Assembly (NCBI GenBank): GCA_964017045.1
Contig: OZ024807.1
Coordinates: forward strand, 12,657,241-12,721,240
DNA from: Omphiscola glabra
Lineage: Eukaryota; Mollusca; Gastropoda; Lymnaeidae
Length of the DNA stretch: 64,000 nucleotides
Direction of reading: 5' to 3'
The stretch's first letter is position 1; every line of letters begins with the position of its first letter. The translations under genes and the position numbers were made by a program. The notes under the pieces are model-generated. The model ran no database searches. It saw only the letters and a list, made by a program, of their open reading frames with translations, and had not been told where the DNA came from. Shown here piece by piece: positions 43,801 to 53,049 of the stretch.

Positions 43801-46800
43801 AGAGGCTTTTAAACCCCATCAAACAAAAATAAAGATCGAACAAAAATCATCGAACAAAAGGTAGTGGTGGAAGAGGTAGCAGACCTAGACAGAACTATCA
43901 AGAGGAGGAATCCAGCATAGTAGGTTACCCGTCTCCACGTGGCAGAAGCAGAGGTCAACCTCTTTATTACCCCCTACCACCCTCACTATTTGATTGCCAG
44001 CAAAATATTCATAAACAATCGTAACATACTTCTTGCTGACCCCGACACTTAACTGGGTATTCTCAGGCCCTCCACTTATTTTCTGCAGACGGGACAAAAA
44101 TCTAGGTGAACTTTCTGGTTCACAGTCGTCTGCGAGCTGACCCGACTTACATCTAAGAGCTGACCCGCCTTACGCTTGGACTAAACCATGCTCAAGAAGC
44201 CGTGGTAGGAGGACTTGTCAATATACACTCCAAACAAAAAACATTAGCCTCCCTAAAGGTACCTTAACATCAAAGATGGTTTCCAGCGCGTTAGTCGTAA
44301 TGTGATATGCGATTGTGTGCAGTAGTTGCAATTCTATAGTTATATGGGCGAAACAGGCCCGGGGATAAGAACTGCATATAGCTTTATTGCACATCTTAGG
44401 GATATTGAACAAAGTAAACTTTCCCCAGTATCTTCACATTTCAACAGAGAGGAACACAAAGGTGCATTAGCTGTATCCATCACGGTACCGATTTCCTGTG
44501 CCAACACACCAGACAGAGATAGTTAAAATGGAAATAAAATGTATTCAGCTTTTCGGCACCATATCTCCATATGGTATTAATCTAATACCCTCCAAAAAAT
44601 GTTTCTAAATTTACCTGTATTTCTTCTTTTTTCTTATTCCTTAGATTGTATGTATTCCTAAATATTTTGTTCCGTTAAGATTCTGGACCTTATATTTTCG
44701 CATTACAAATATTTATATTCTTTCACTTCCTGTAATCCTACCTGCGGCAACACTAAAGGACATCTCTAATGTGTTGTTTTTTTTAACTGCGCTCGATTTC
44801 TTGACGTATGTTCATTTGTCCTGTTCGCTGAAAAGGGCTCTAAGTCGAAACGTTCACATATTATTGTCTTTTTTTTTTCTTTAAGCTTCAACAATTTCCT
44901 TCCAACATTGTTCAAACACGGTCATTATTTACGTTGCTCGACTATGAGAGACCATGGAAAGACCATTTAGAACAATTGCCCAACATAAACTCCTTTTCAC
45001 TTCTACGTTCACATGGCATCTTAAGGTATGCACCGTTGACAAACCAAGCACGCGTTCAAGATGAAAGAGTTTCAGTGCTCCTGATTTTGGCGCGAACTGT
45101 GAACATTGAATGGAAATGTTAAGAATACAATGAAACGTAATAGTTAAAATTAGGGACAAAGAGAAATTAACAATGTATTCCCACACCATGGGCGCCCGCA
45201 CGTAGTGGCAAGGTGGGGCACTTGCCCCCCCCCCCCTGATTAAATGATTTAAAAAAATTTTTAGACAAAACTAGACGAAAAATGTATTAAAGTAATGAGA
45301 AAATAAAGAGAAAGTAATTAAGCTGATGCTGATCTCGTTTTACTGGGTAATTATTTTTTATATTTTCTATATTAATTAGTTTTACAAAGTTTTATCCGGC
45401 TGTCAGGTATGCCTTACTAGTTTTGCTAACATTACAAGCAACAACATGTACGGTGGAGCGATCGTTCAGCACATTACGTCGTGTAAAAACATGGCTTAGA
45501 TCTACAATGTCAGGTGAATGTCTGTCTGGGTTGTGCATGTTAAGCGTACACGAGACAAAGTGAACTGCAACAAAAAATACTTTATGGACAAAATCGTAGA
45601 TATGTTTGGTAGCAATAACAGACGACCCCAGTTCTTGTTTAAAGAATAAATTTTATTTTAAATTTATGTTGTGATATTTTTTGCTATATACATATATTGT
45701 GTTAGTAAAAGATTTTTACAACAGTATGCCCTTCATTACTACAGTGTCCTGTCAGTTCGTTCACCATACAAATACGCTACAGTAAATTAAAACTACATTA
45801 ATACATTACTAAAATTATTTTAAGTCCCCCCTAGAAAATATTTTGCCCCCCCTAGAAAATATTTTGCCCCCCCTAGAAATTTTCTGCGGGTGCCCATGTC
45901 CTACACACTCTCTTGACACACACTCTGCTGGCATACTTCTCTTACACACACTCTCTTGACATACTTTATCATTACACACACTCTCTTGACACACACTCTC
46001 TTGACACACACTCTGTGGACACACACTCTCTTGACACACACTCTCTTGACACACACACACTCTCTTGACACACACTCTCTTGACACACACTCTCTTGACA
46101 CACACTCTGCTGACATACTTCTCTTTACACACACTCTCTTGACATACTTTCTCATTACACATACTCTCTTGGCATACACTCCAGTAATAAAATTGTGTGC
46201 CTGTTAGTAATGTAAGCAATGGAACTCAGGAAACGCATACATTATCTTAACAAATTATTCAAAGCTGCTAATTTAGTTTTACGTTAACTTGTGCTTACTG
46301 TTGAACATAGCAAGTACAGAAGTACCCGTGCTTACATTAGACCACCACAATGGCAAGGCACCTGACGTCTCCACTAATATGAAGGGACAGCTTGTCAAAT
46401 TAAGGTGTACATTTGAGGTAGATGGAAAAGAAATAAATATTTTAAAATTAACAGTCATTTTCCTGTAGACAAGCATTGCTTTTAAACTATTGTGTTTAAT
46501 GTCATATATCATGGCTTAACCGGGTGCAGTTTTGTAACCAAGTGTTAGAAAAAAATAGCTAACTTGTCATTTTATGTAACATATTCCGGGCTTTATAATA
46601 GTCATATGACAGTACCACATCCAACTTGCCGGCCTTTAGACTATAGGCCTAAAGACAGTCCTAAACACTACCAAGAGACACTACAACATCAACACAAACC
46701 TAACCAGAATGAAATGTGGCCTCTATGATAAGGCCACCAGTGCAGTCTTCTTCGACACTAACATCGGAGTATGGTTCACGACCACTGTTGGAGTACGACA

Positions 46801-49800
46801 AGGCTGCTTGCTCTCCTCCACCCTGTTTAACATCTTCTTAGAGAGAATTATGTCAGATGCACTGGAAACGCCTGTAGGGACAGTCAGCTTAGGTGGCAGA
46901 ACAATCACCAACCTACGCTTTGCGGATGACATAGACGGACTGGCTGGAAGCGAAGAAGAGCTAGCCAACCTAGTAAAGCGTCTCGACAAGACTTCATCAT
47001 CCTTTGGCATGCAAATCAGTGCAGAAAAGACTAAAATGATGACAAATAGCACCACTGGCATCGCCACTGAAGTTAAGGTCGGGGCGGAAAGATGGGAGAC
47101 AGTTGGCAGCTTCAAGTACCTTGGATCAATAGTCTCGGAAGAAGGCTCCAAGCCCGAATTGATGGCCAGGATTGCACAGATCACAACAGCACTAAAAAGG
47201 CTCAAGAAAATATGTAACGACAAAAATATAGCTCCCAGCACAAAAATCAGGCTGATGTGCTCATTAATCCTCTCCATTTCTCAACATCAAAGATGGTTTC
47301 CAGCGCGTTAGTCGTAATGTGATCAGAAACTCTTACGAGGGGATGACCTGCCGAGTGGTCCACGGACAACAGGTGACGGATGCTTTCCAGGTGAAGACCG
47401 GTGTGAGGCAGGGATGTTTGCTTTCGCCTTTCCTGTTCCTATTGGCCATTGACTGGGTGATGAAAACTTCCACACAACAGAAGCGGAATGGTATTCAATG
47501 GACCTTGTGGGACCAGCTTGATGACCTCGATTTTGCTGACGATCTTGCCCTTCTCTCCCATACCCAACAACAGATGCAGGAGAAGACCAGAAATATTGCA
47601 GACACTTCTGCACGTATTGGTCTTAATATTCACAAGGGGAAGAGCAAGGTCCTCAAGGTCAATGCCGCTACCAATACAGCACCCATCAGGCTCAAAGAGG
47701 AAGCGCTCGAGGAGGTAGAGAGCTTTGTCTACCTTGGCAGCATCGTGGACAAGCAAGGTGGGACAGATGCTGACATCAAAATAAGGGTAGGAAAGGCACG
47801 GGCAGCCTTCCAACAACTAAAAAATGTCTGGGCCTCCAAACACCTAAATACCAAACTGAAGATCAGAACCTTCAACACAATGGTGAAACCGGTTCTACTG
47901 TATGGTGCAGAAACATGGAGAATCACTGCTGGGAATATGAAGAGAATCCAGTCCTTCATCAATAACTGCTTAAGAAGGATTCTCGGGATTCATTGGCCCG
48001 ACAGAATCAGCAACCAGAAACTGTGGCTGCGGACAAAGCAAGAACCTGTAGAACAAGAGATCCTCCAGAGAAGATGGAGATGGATTGGCCATACGCTCAG
48101 GAAACCTGCCTCCAGCATAACTAGACAAGCCTTGAATTGGAACCCTCAAGGAAAACGGAAAAGAGGCAGGCCTAAGAACACTTGGCGCCGTGAAGTGGAG
48201 GCGGATACCAAGAAACTTGGCCACACAGGGGGAGGCTGGAGAGATTGGCTCAGGATCGTGATGCCTTGAGGGCTCTTGTAGGCGGCCTATGTCCTAATCA
48301 CAGACGTCGATGAAGATCGGCTGCTGTTCCTCGAGGACGAAAAGGCGAAAGAAGAAGAAGAAGATTTTCTTGTATACCTGTGAGTCCTGGACATTAACAG
48401 CAGAACTTCAAAGTAAAATAAAGGCGATGAAGATAATATGTTTGAGAGACATTATTGGTATCTGCTATAGAGACCATATCACCTATGAGCAAGTGAAAGA
48501 AAGGATTCGTCAAGCAATTGGGCAGTACGATAACCTTCTGGTGTCTGTAAAAAAGCGCAAACTTGAGAAGTATGGCCACGTAACCAGAAAACAAGGGCTC
48601 GCCAAAGAAATCATGCAGGGCACAACTAGAGTAGGAAGAAGAAGAGGAAGACAGAGAAAAAGATGGGAAGATAACATCAAAGTGTGGACGAAATAAAAAC
48701 TAGTCGATGCTAAGCGTAGTGTAGAAAACGGAGATGAATGGAGAAGGATAGTTTTCAAGTCATCTATGGCGCCCCAACGGTCCAAGGACTAAGGGACATG
48801 ATGATGATGATGATGATGATGAAACACTACCTGTCAGCCTTTAAATAGTAGTCACTATGACAGTTCTACACCTTACTTGCTGCCTTTAGACAATAGGCCT
48901 AAAGGCAGTCCTAAACCAAATCCGTGGCTCTTTAGTGATTAATACAATGGAGTCATCGGAATAAAAATCTTTTTACCTAAGTTCACACATGATCTTCACT
49001 GCTTTATATTTTTACCGCACATAGTACTTCTACTATAAAACATGTTTAGTAAGGGTAGCCGTCAACAAAAGCAGATCATCGTTCAGGAATCTTGGTGGTG
49101 TCCGCAAGGGTTTTGCCTCTTCGCGGCGCAGCGGACTATTAGGGTTGACCCGACCATCCAAAGCCAAAAAAAAAACATGGCCAATGACCGCGTCCAGACC
49201 CGATGACTCCTTAGGCAAGGAAAGGGGTGACGCAAGACCCTTTTCTCAAGGAGAAGTAGATTTCTTTCCCAACCCAAAACTGTATGTCCCATAAAACTAA
49301 ATTTACAAAGCAGGTCGCGGAATCGACCTTCGTAAACCCACGGCTCTAGAGGGACTGGACCTAATCAAGCTCTCGGGTCCGTATGTGGGGCGATCCGCAC
49401 CACTCCCACGGCGGCGGTGGTAAGCTTGGCAGACGTCGAACCATTCGATAACAAGAGGAAAAAGCAGTCCTAACGACGGTGGAGCGATACCGGCGCATGC
49501 ACAGACAGGAGCCCTGCTTTCAGTTACAGGAGAAATGGGTAAAGAAAACCAGATTAAAGAGACCTTCCTTCATGGACATGGTCCACGATCTCGACGGTGA
49601 CTTGGTATTACCCAAAAGCAGGAGAAAAGTGAGTTTGATCCGGGCATGTGTCCCCCACTAAAGCCTAATCCTACCTGAGATACGGCTCACCGTGATGAAC
49701 ACCGCTGCCACTAGAGCCAGCCCTCAACCAGAACAATTAGGGGCTGTGCTAAGAACGATTAGCGCCTATCTTGACAACTTGGTCAATATCTTTACGGACG

Positions 49801-52612
49801 GCTCATGATTTGCTGGGGAAAACCACAATGGCTACTGGGCTTTCATCCAATATCCTAATGAGATAGCTTCACCCAAGGAGGTATCAGGGCCCAGTGGAAA
49901 GCACAGAGCAAGCATCTATGCAGAACTAGCAGCATTACTGGTCGCCCTTAAGAGAGTCCACCAACGCCTAGCGAAGAGAAAAATGACCCTGGTCTTCACC
50001 GACTCACGCTCTGCTCTCGAGAGTTTGGGAAGGGTCTCGACCACGATGGTGAGAGCCATAGAGCGTTAAATGAGGACTGGCCATTGCGCGACGCGCAGCC
50101 AGGACGACGAGACAGTGTCTCACCTGGTGCTTGACTGCCCTGGCAATGGAACGGGGGTGGAAGGTTAGGAGCAGAGACCTACCTTGAAAACATGATTTAT
50201 GGTGATGTCCGCCAGATGAGACAAGCCGCCGAAATATTGGCCAGGGCTATAAAAGATTAATCTAAGCCCGTGTTAGAGGATTTAATATTATTAGAAGGTG
50301 GAGGGTCGATTGTGAAAAGGAAGCAGTAACACCAGGACAGAAATATATAAAAAGAGATTATTGTTGACAGATAATATGTTTCTTTTTCAATTACTTTGCT
50401 TTGCAACGTAAATTATTGATATGTAATTTGTTTTGTTTTAACATCTTCTCAAACTCTGGTTCAAAAGAATCAACATAAACCGAATAATAAGACACTTGTC
50501 ATGGACTTTTTTTTTTGTTCTTCATACTCGGTTTTCCGTTTTTCCGACAGGATCTCTTTCTCTTCATTAACTCTGACCGTCACGGCTCGTCTTCTCTACT
50601 TGTCCAGTCAGTCCACTGTGTTTTTTTTTCTTTATTTAACTGTATCGTCGAAATACTTCTTTGGATTGGACACAGAAATCGGTTTTACTGCTCTATGTCT
50701 TGCTGCTCTCTGCTTCACCACTTTCTGTTCTCCCTCAGAGGCTTTACAGTCTTCAAAGATAACTTTGTTATTTTGTACAGATGCTTATTTTACAATAAAA
50801 ATGTGCTGGGGAACCACGTGCATAAAATTAAAGGCTGACAACTGGCGAATTTTTTAAAAAGTATTTTATTGCATGATTAAAATAATGTGTGTACCTCATT
50901 CTTTTAAAAGGCATAAACAGACATAGCACGTTGTTGTAGTTTCTTTTTTTTTAATGGATCTGTCAATCAATCTGTCAATCAATCTGTCTATCAGCCATCT
51001 ACTCATTGTAGTCGTTTAATTGTATTTTAATGTTTTAAAATTAATTACATTGTAAAGGGTCCTGGTGGTCTTGTGTTGAGCTGGTTGACCGGTCCCACTG
51101 GCGGAACCAAGTTTGCGCCCTACCCGTCCAAGGACGACATTCATACGGTGACACCAGGTCCTACTGAACACCCAGTGGGATGTGGCGAATACGAGTCAAC
51201 GCTGACTTTCAAAGTGCCAGCCGTTGACACGATCTACATCTGTGTGATAAAAGATGGCCAAGCAGAGGCCAGTAGAAAGAACTTCAAAATTCTTGTCAAA
51301 CAAGGTTGGAGATGATAGGTTTTTTTTTTTTTACATTATATTTAAATATTGTTCATATATAAAGTCCGCAAAAGATTTGCAATTTTCCACCCCTTGTCCG
51401 CTTGCGGCTTCCAACACGCCTCCCATGAAAATGGTTTCGTCTTCACATTGCATCACTGTTGGGAATACAGGTGTAAAGGGCATGGATGTGCCTTGGAGTT
51501 GGTTGTACACACTCTTTGGGTTGTCCAAAATGTGTAATTCAAAATTACGACTTTAATATGTTGATTTAAGTGAAACTAAAAGCATTTATATTTTGTTTAT
51601 ATTATTTTTTTTTTTTAATTCGTGTGAATATATTCTTTTTGGGAAAGGTTGTTAAACTCACTGATTTCTTTCAAAAACGAAACAAGGCCAAGATAGTTTT
51701 TTTTTCCTTCTTAACTCTTTTTGTCTTTACGGTATTTATCCAGAAAGTTTTGGTGGTGGTTTGGGGGCGGGGGGCTTTTTCTCTATTTATTTAATAGGAA
51801 TACTTTAAAATAATGATTTCGACCAAAAGACCTGTACATAATGATGCTTTATTAAAGCCATAGAAAATAACCATATAAAAGGGGTTGTATCTCATATTAA
51901 ATAAATTGTCTGTGAGACGTGTGTATATATTTGAGTGGCACTATAAGAGATCAATGTGTGAGCCTAGTTATTATAGTTTCCCATTTTTCTATGGTGAGCT
52001 CGAACGAGGAAAGCGGCCTGCTGGGGGGCGGAAGAAACTTTTTAAAGACAACCTAAAGGCCTCACTGAAACCGTTTCGACATAAACACAGACACATGGGA
52101 GGAAAAAACAAAGGATCGAACATCATGGATTTCCACTTTACACAGGGGCTCCACGCAACATGAAGTTGGCAGAACAGCGGCTGCAGCGCAACAGGGGACA
52201 TGCCAGGAAGGCCCAGTCTGACTCTGATCCCGGAGATGCCCCATCATTCCCCTGCAAATACTGCACAAGAAAATTTCGTGCCAGAATCGGCCTCATTGGC
52301 CATCTGCGCACCCACAGACAGAACTAGCACAAAGCTGATGATTCAAGTTGTCATGGTCGACTCTCGACTGTCGAACAACAATAGTTTCCTAATACAATAT
52401 GATGTATAAACTACCCATGTACAAACGTTTTTGTTGGGGTTGTTTATGGCGAGTAATGTTTCTAGTAAGTATTTAACACATCAAATGCCTCAAAAAAATA
52501 TATTTCCTCTTTTTCTATTCCAGGAGCTCGCAACACTGGCACGCCATGGGGCCAAAGGTTGTGTAGGAGCTTGTTTCTGACGGAAGTGTTCCTGTGGTCG
52601 AGATTTCGCTAG
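40798..52612 (+). CDS. gene E: complete two-Ig-domain protein, 307 aa, signal peptide and C-terminal tail
   Basis: Six exons: 40798-40849, 42019-42239, 43079-43286, 46311-46417, 51058-51304 and 52524-52612. The total is 924 nt, 307 codons plus TAG. The domain order is leader (1-17), Ig1 (cysteines in SVTCDANR and GIYACCA), Ig2 ([22 protein letters not shown]), then a short tail with a modest hydrophobic stretch ([10 protein letters not shown]). Each Ig domain is split by a phase-0 intron, and domain borders are phase 1. Ig2 (exons 4+5, 354 nt) can be skipped in frame. The V-like domains recall those of mollusc FREP/VIgL proteins, but no fibrinogen or lectin exon follows before the stop. Likely secreted or surface recognition protein; function is inferred from architecture only. 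An AATAAA lies 135 nt after the stop. Confidence 0.75.
41300..41400 (-). other. possible degenerate tRNA-derived SINE
   Basis: GTGGCTTAGTGGATAAG near 41314 resembles a tRNA A-box, but no good B-box follows. Weak; this could be chance. The A-box-like motif reads on the plus strand. Confidence 0.15.
42019..42239 (+). CDS. gene E exon 2, first half of Ig1
   Basis: 221 nt, acceptor ATTTTCAG, donor [24 protein letters not shown], first Ig cysteine in [11 protein letters not shown]. The flanking intron is also conserved with gene D (TTTGGTTTTCCAAAAAA upstream; GTCAGTGATTA downstream). Confidence 0.82.
42707..43019 (-). mobile_element. GC-rich retroposon family, truncated copy in gene E intron 2
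   Basis: The minus strand reads TTAGAGGGCGTCCGACGCTT at its start and GCCATTTCCTAATG at its end, matching 32690-33010. Possible imperfect target duplication: GCTATTGAAA (42692) and GCTATTAAAA (43019). It ends about 60 bp before the exon 3 acceptor. Confidence 0.72.
43079..43286 (+). CDS. gene E exon 3, second half of Ig1
   Basis: 208 nt, phase 0 to 1, acceptor ATTTTTAG, donor [21 protein letters not shown], then [18 protein letters not shown]. Confidence 0.82.
43287..44220. other. gene E intron 3, first part
   Basis: No element is clearly recognised before the Penelope-like fragment. Some of 43860-44220 may belong to it, but the frame is lost. Confidence 0.4.
44230..44530 (+). mobile_element. 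Penelope-like element fragment (GIY-YIG endonuclease region)
   Basis: The plus frame reads SRNVI, a broken stretch, then [21 protein letters not shown] and [13 protein letters not shown]. This is the usual NVIY..C....YIGETG...HL.DI......VA.HFN pattern of the Penelope-like GIY-YIG domain, with a stop and substitutions. Confidence 0.6.
45187..45898 (+). mobile_element. hAT (ZMYM1-type) transposon, internally deleted, 712 bp
   Basis: Terminal inverted repeats CATGGGCGCCCGCA and complement (13 of 14). 8-bp flanks TCCCACAC (45179-45186) and TCCTACAC (45899-45906) differ at one base. Inside, the plus frame at about 45415-45650 encodes a hAT dimerisation segment: [21 protein letters not shown], then [11 protein letters not shown]. 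The rest of the transposase is absent. Confidence 0.85.
45901..46180. repeat. 15-bp minisatellite in gene E intron 3
   Basis: About 15-18 units near CTCTCTTGACACACA with insertions (CACACACA) and variants (CTCTGTGGAC, CTCTGCTGAC). The minus strand is open (repeated ESVCQ), without a plausible gene. Confidence 0.92.
46311..46417 (+). CDS. gene E exon 4, first half of Ig2
   Basis: 107 nt, phase 1 to 0, acceptor GAACATAG, donor [24 protein letters not shown], then [11 protein letters not shown]. Almost identical in length and motif to gene B exon 4. Confidence 0.8.
46599..46667 (+). repeat. about 68-bp direct repeat, left copy
   Basis: Resembles 48848-48916 (shared GGCCTAAAG(A/G)CAGTCCTAAA). 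The two flank the nested LINE complex. Confidence 0.6.
46668..47283 (+). mobile_element. outer RTE-like LINE, part 1 (reverse transcriptase)
   Basis: The frame reads [88 protein letters not shown]. It breaks off mid-domain, then resumes at about 48364 with [14 protein letters not shown]. Confidence 0.85.
47282..47322 (+). repeat. 41-bp segment identical to 44265-44305
   Basis: AACATCAAAGATGGTTTCCA and on to GTCGTAATGTGAT. In the other copy it is part of the Penelope-like frame leading into the GIY-YIG domain; here it is the 5' end of an RTE-like insert. Confidence 0.85.
47284..48363 (+). mobile_element. inner RTE-like LINE, 5'-truncated, nested in the outer one
   Basis: Frame 47319-48269 (316 codons): [101 protein letters not shown]. 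It ends in a GAA-rich tail at 48350-48363. The first 40 bases match the Penelope-like fragment at 44265. Confidence 0.88.
48364..48820 (+). mobile_element. outer RTE-like LINE, part 2 (C-terminus and tail)
   Basis: [54 protein letters not shown], then a [16 protein letters not shown] end and stop near 48696. It closes with an (ATG)n tail at 48797-48821. Confidence 0.85.
48848..48916 (+). repeat. about 68-bp direct repeat, right copy
   Basis: Counterpart of 46599-46667. Confidence 0.6.
49300..50280 (+). mobile_element. LINE 3' fragment with RNase H domain
   Basis: One frame, with two stops, carries [43 protein letters not shown] and [14 protein letters not shown]: the RNase H D/E/D motifs. 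An end of the [14 protein letters not shown] type follows near 50105-50155. Only some LINE clades (I, R1, LOA groups) carry RNase H, so this is a separate lineage from the others. Confidence 0.75.
51058..51304 (+). CDS. gene E exon 5, second half of Ig2
   Basis: 247 nt, phase 0 to 1. [48 protein letters not shown]. Donor GTTGGA is weak but in phase with exon 6, and the homologous gene B exon ends at the matching residue. Confidence 0.8.
51930..52335 (+). mobile_element. LINE 3' fragment with C2H2 zinc-finger end, in gene E intron 5
   Basis: [20 protein letters not shown] and LKASLKPF match the C-terminus of RTE-like elements. After a frameshift, [19 protein letters not shown] and LRTHRQN form the C2H2-like finger that ends such ORFs. 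Confidence 0.75.
52524..52612 (+). CDS. gene E exon 6, C-terminal tail and stop
   Basis: 89 nt after acceptor TTCTATTCCAG, phase 1. [28 protein letters not shown] is split here as [12 protein letters not shown] and [12 protein letters not shown] plus SRFR, then TAG. It aligns with A exon 6 (STGTRLG..., MFLWPSFL). It is less hydrophobic than A and B, so anchoring is uncertain here. Confidence 0.6.
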
Positions 52613-52746
52613 ATCACCTGGACTAAGGAAAATTACTTGGCAAGCTTCCGGATGATGCATACCAACATTTTACAATATAAATAGACATCTCTTTTGCTTC
52701 AAAATGTATCTTCTCTATTTGTGGCTCGCTAATTCTACCTTACAGT

Positions 52747-52752
52747 AATAAA
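52747..52752 (+). terminator. gene E polyadenylation signal
   Basis: AATAAA 135 nt after the stop codon. Confidence 0.5.
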
Positions 52753-53049
52753 AAAAAACTGTATCTCTGATAACCTTGATGATGTTATTTTCTTATAGTG
52801 GCGAGCATCAAGATGGCTGCCTTAGATACTTTTGTGTACCGAAATTGTTTTTAAAAAAAGGAAAGTGTTCTGTAATAATTGTTATAATAATAAAAAATTC
52901 AATTCGGGACACTAAGTTCTGTCTTGAGATCGGGACTACGCCTTGCAGGCATGTATAGGCTCGAGCTCTTGACCATATAATAATTTTTAATGTGTGTTTG
53001 CTTGATTTTCAATATATTTTTATTGTGATATCCGCCATGGATCGCTGCA

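Noticed and set aside
45815..46219. Cysteine-rich repeat ORF on the minus strand (ESVCQ units)
   Set aside because: Translation of the 15-bp minisatellite and the end of a hAT element; no independent gene signals.
46723..47277. 184-codon minus-strand ORF
   Set aside because: Antisense shadow of the LINE reverse transcriptase, which has clear motifs on the plus strand.
40798..52612. Gene E as a standard fibrinogen-related protein (FREP)
   Set aside because: No fibrinogen domain is found downstream. The phase-matched last exon ends in a stop conserved in A and B.
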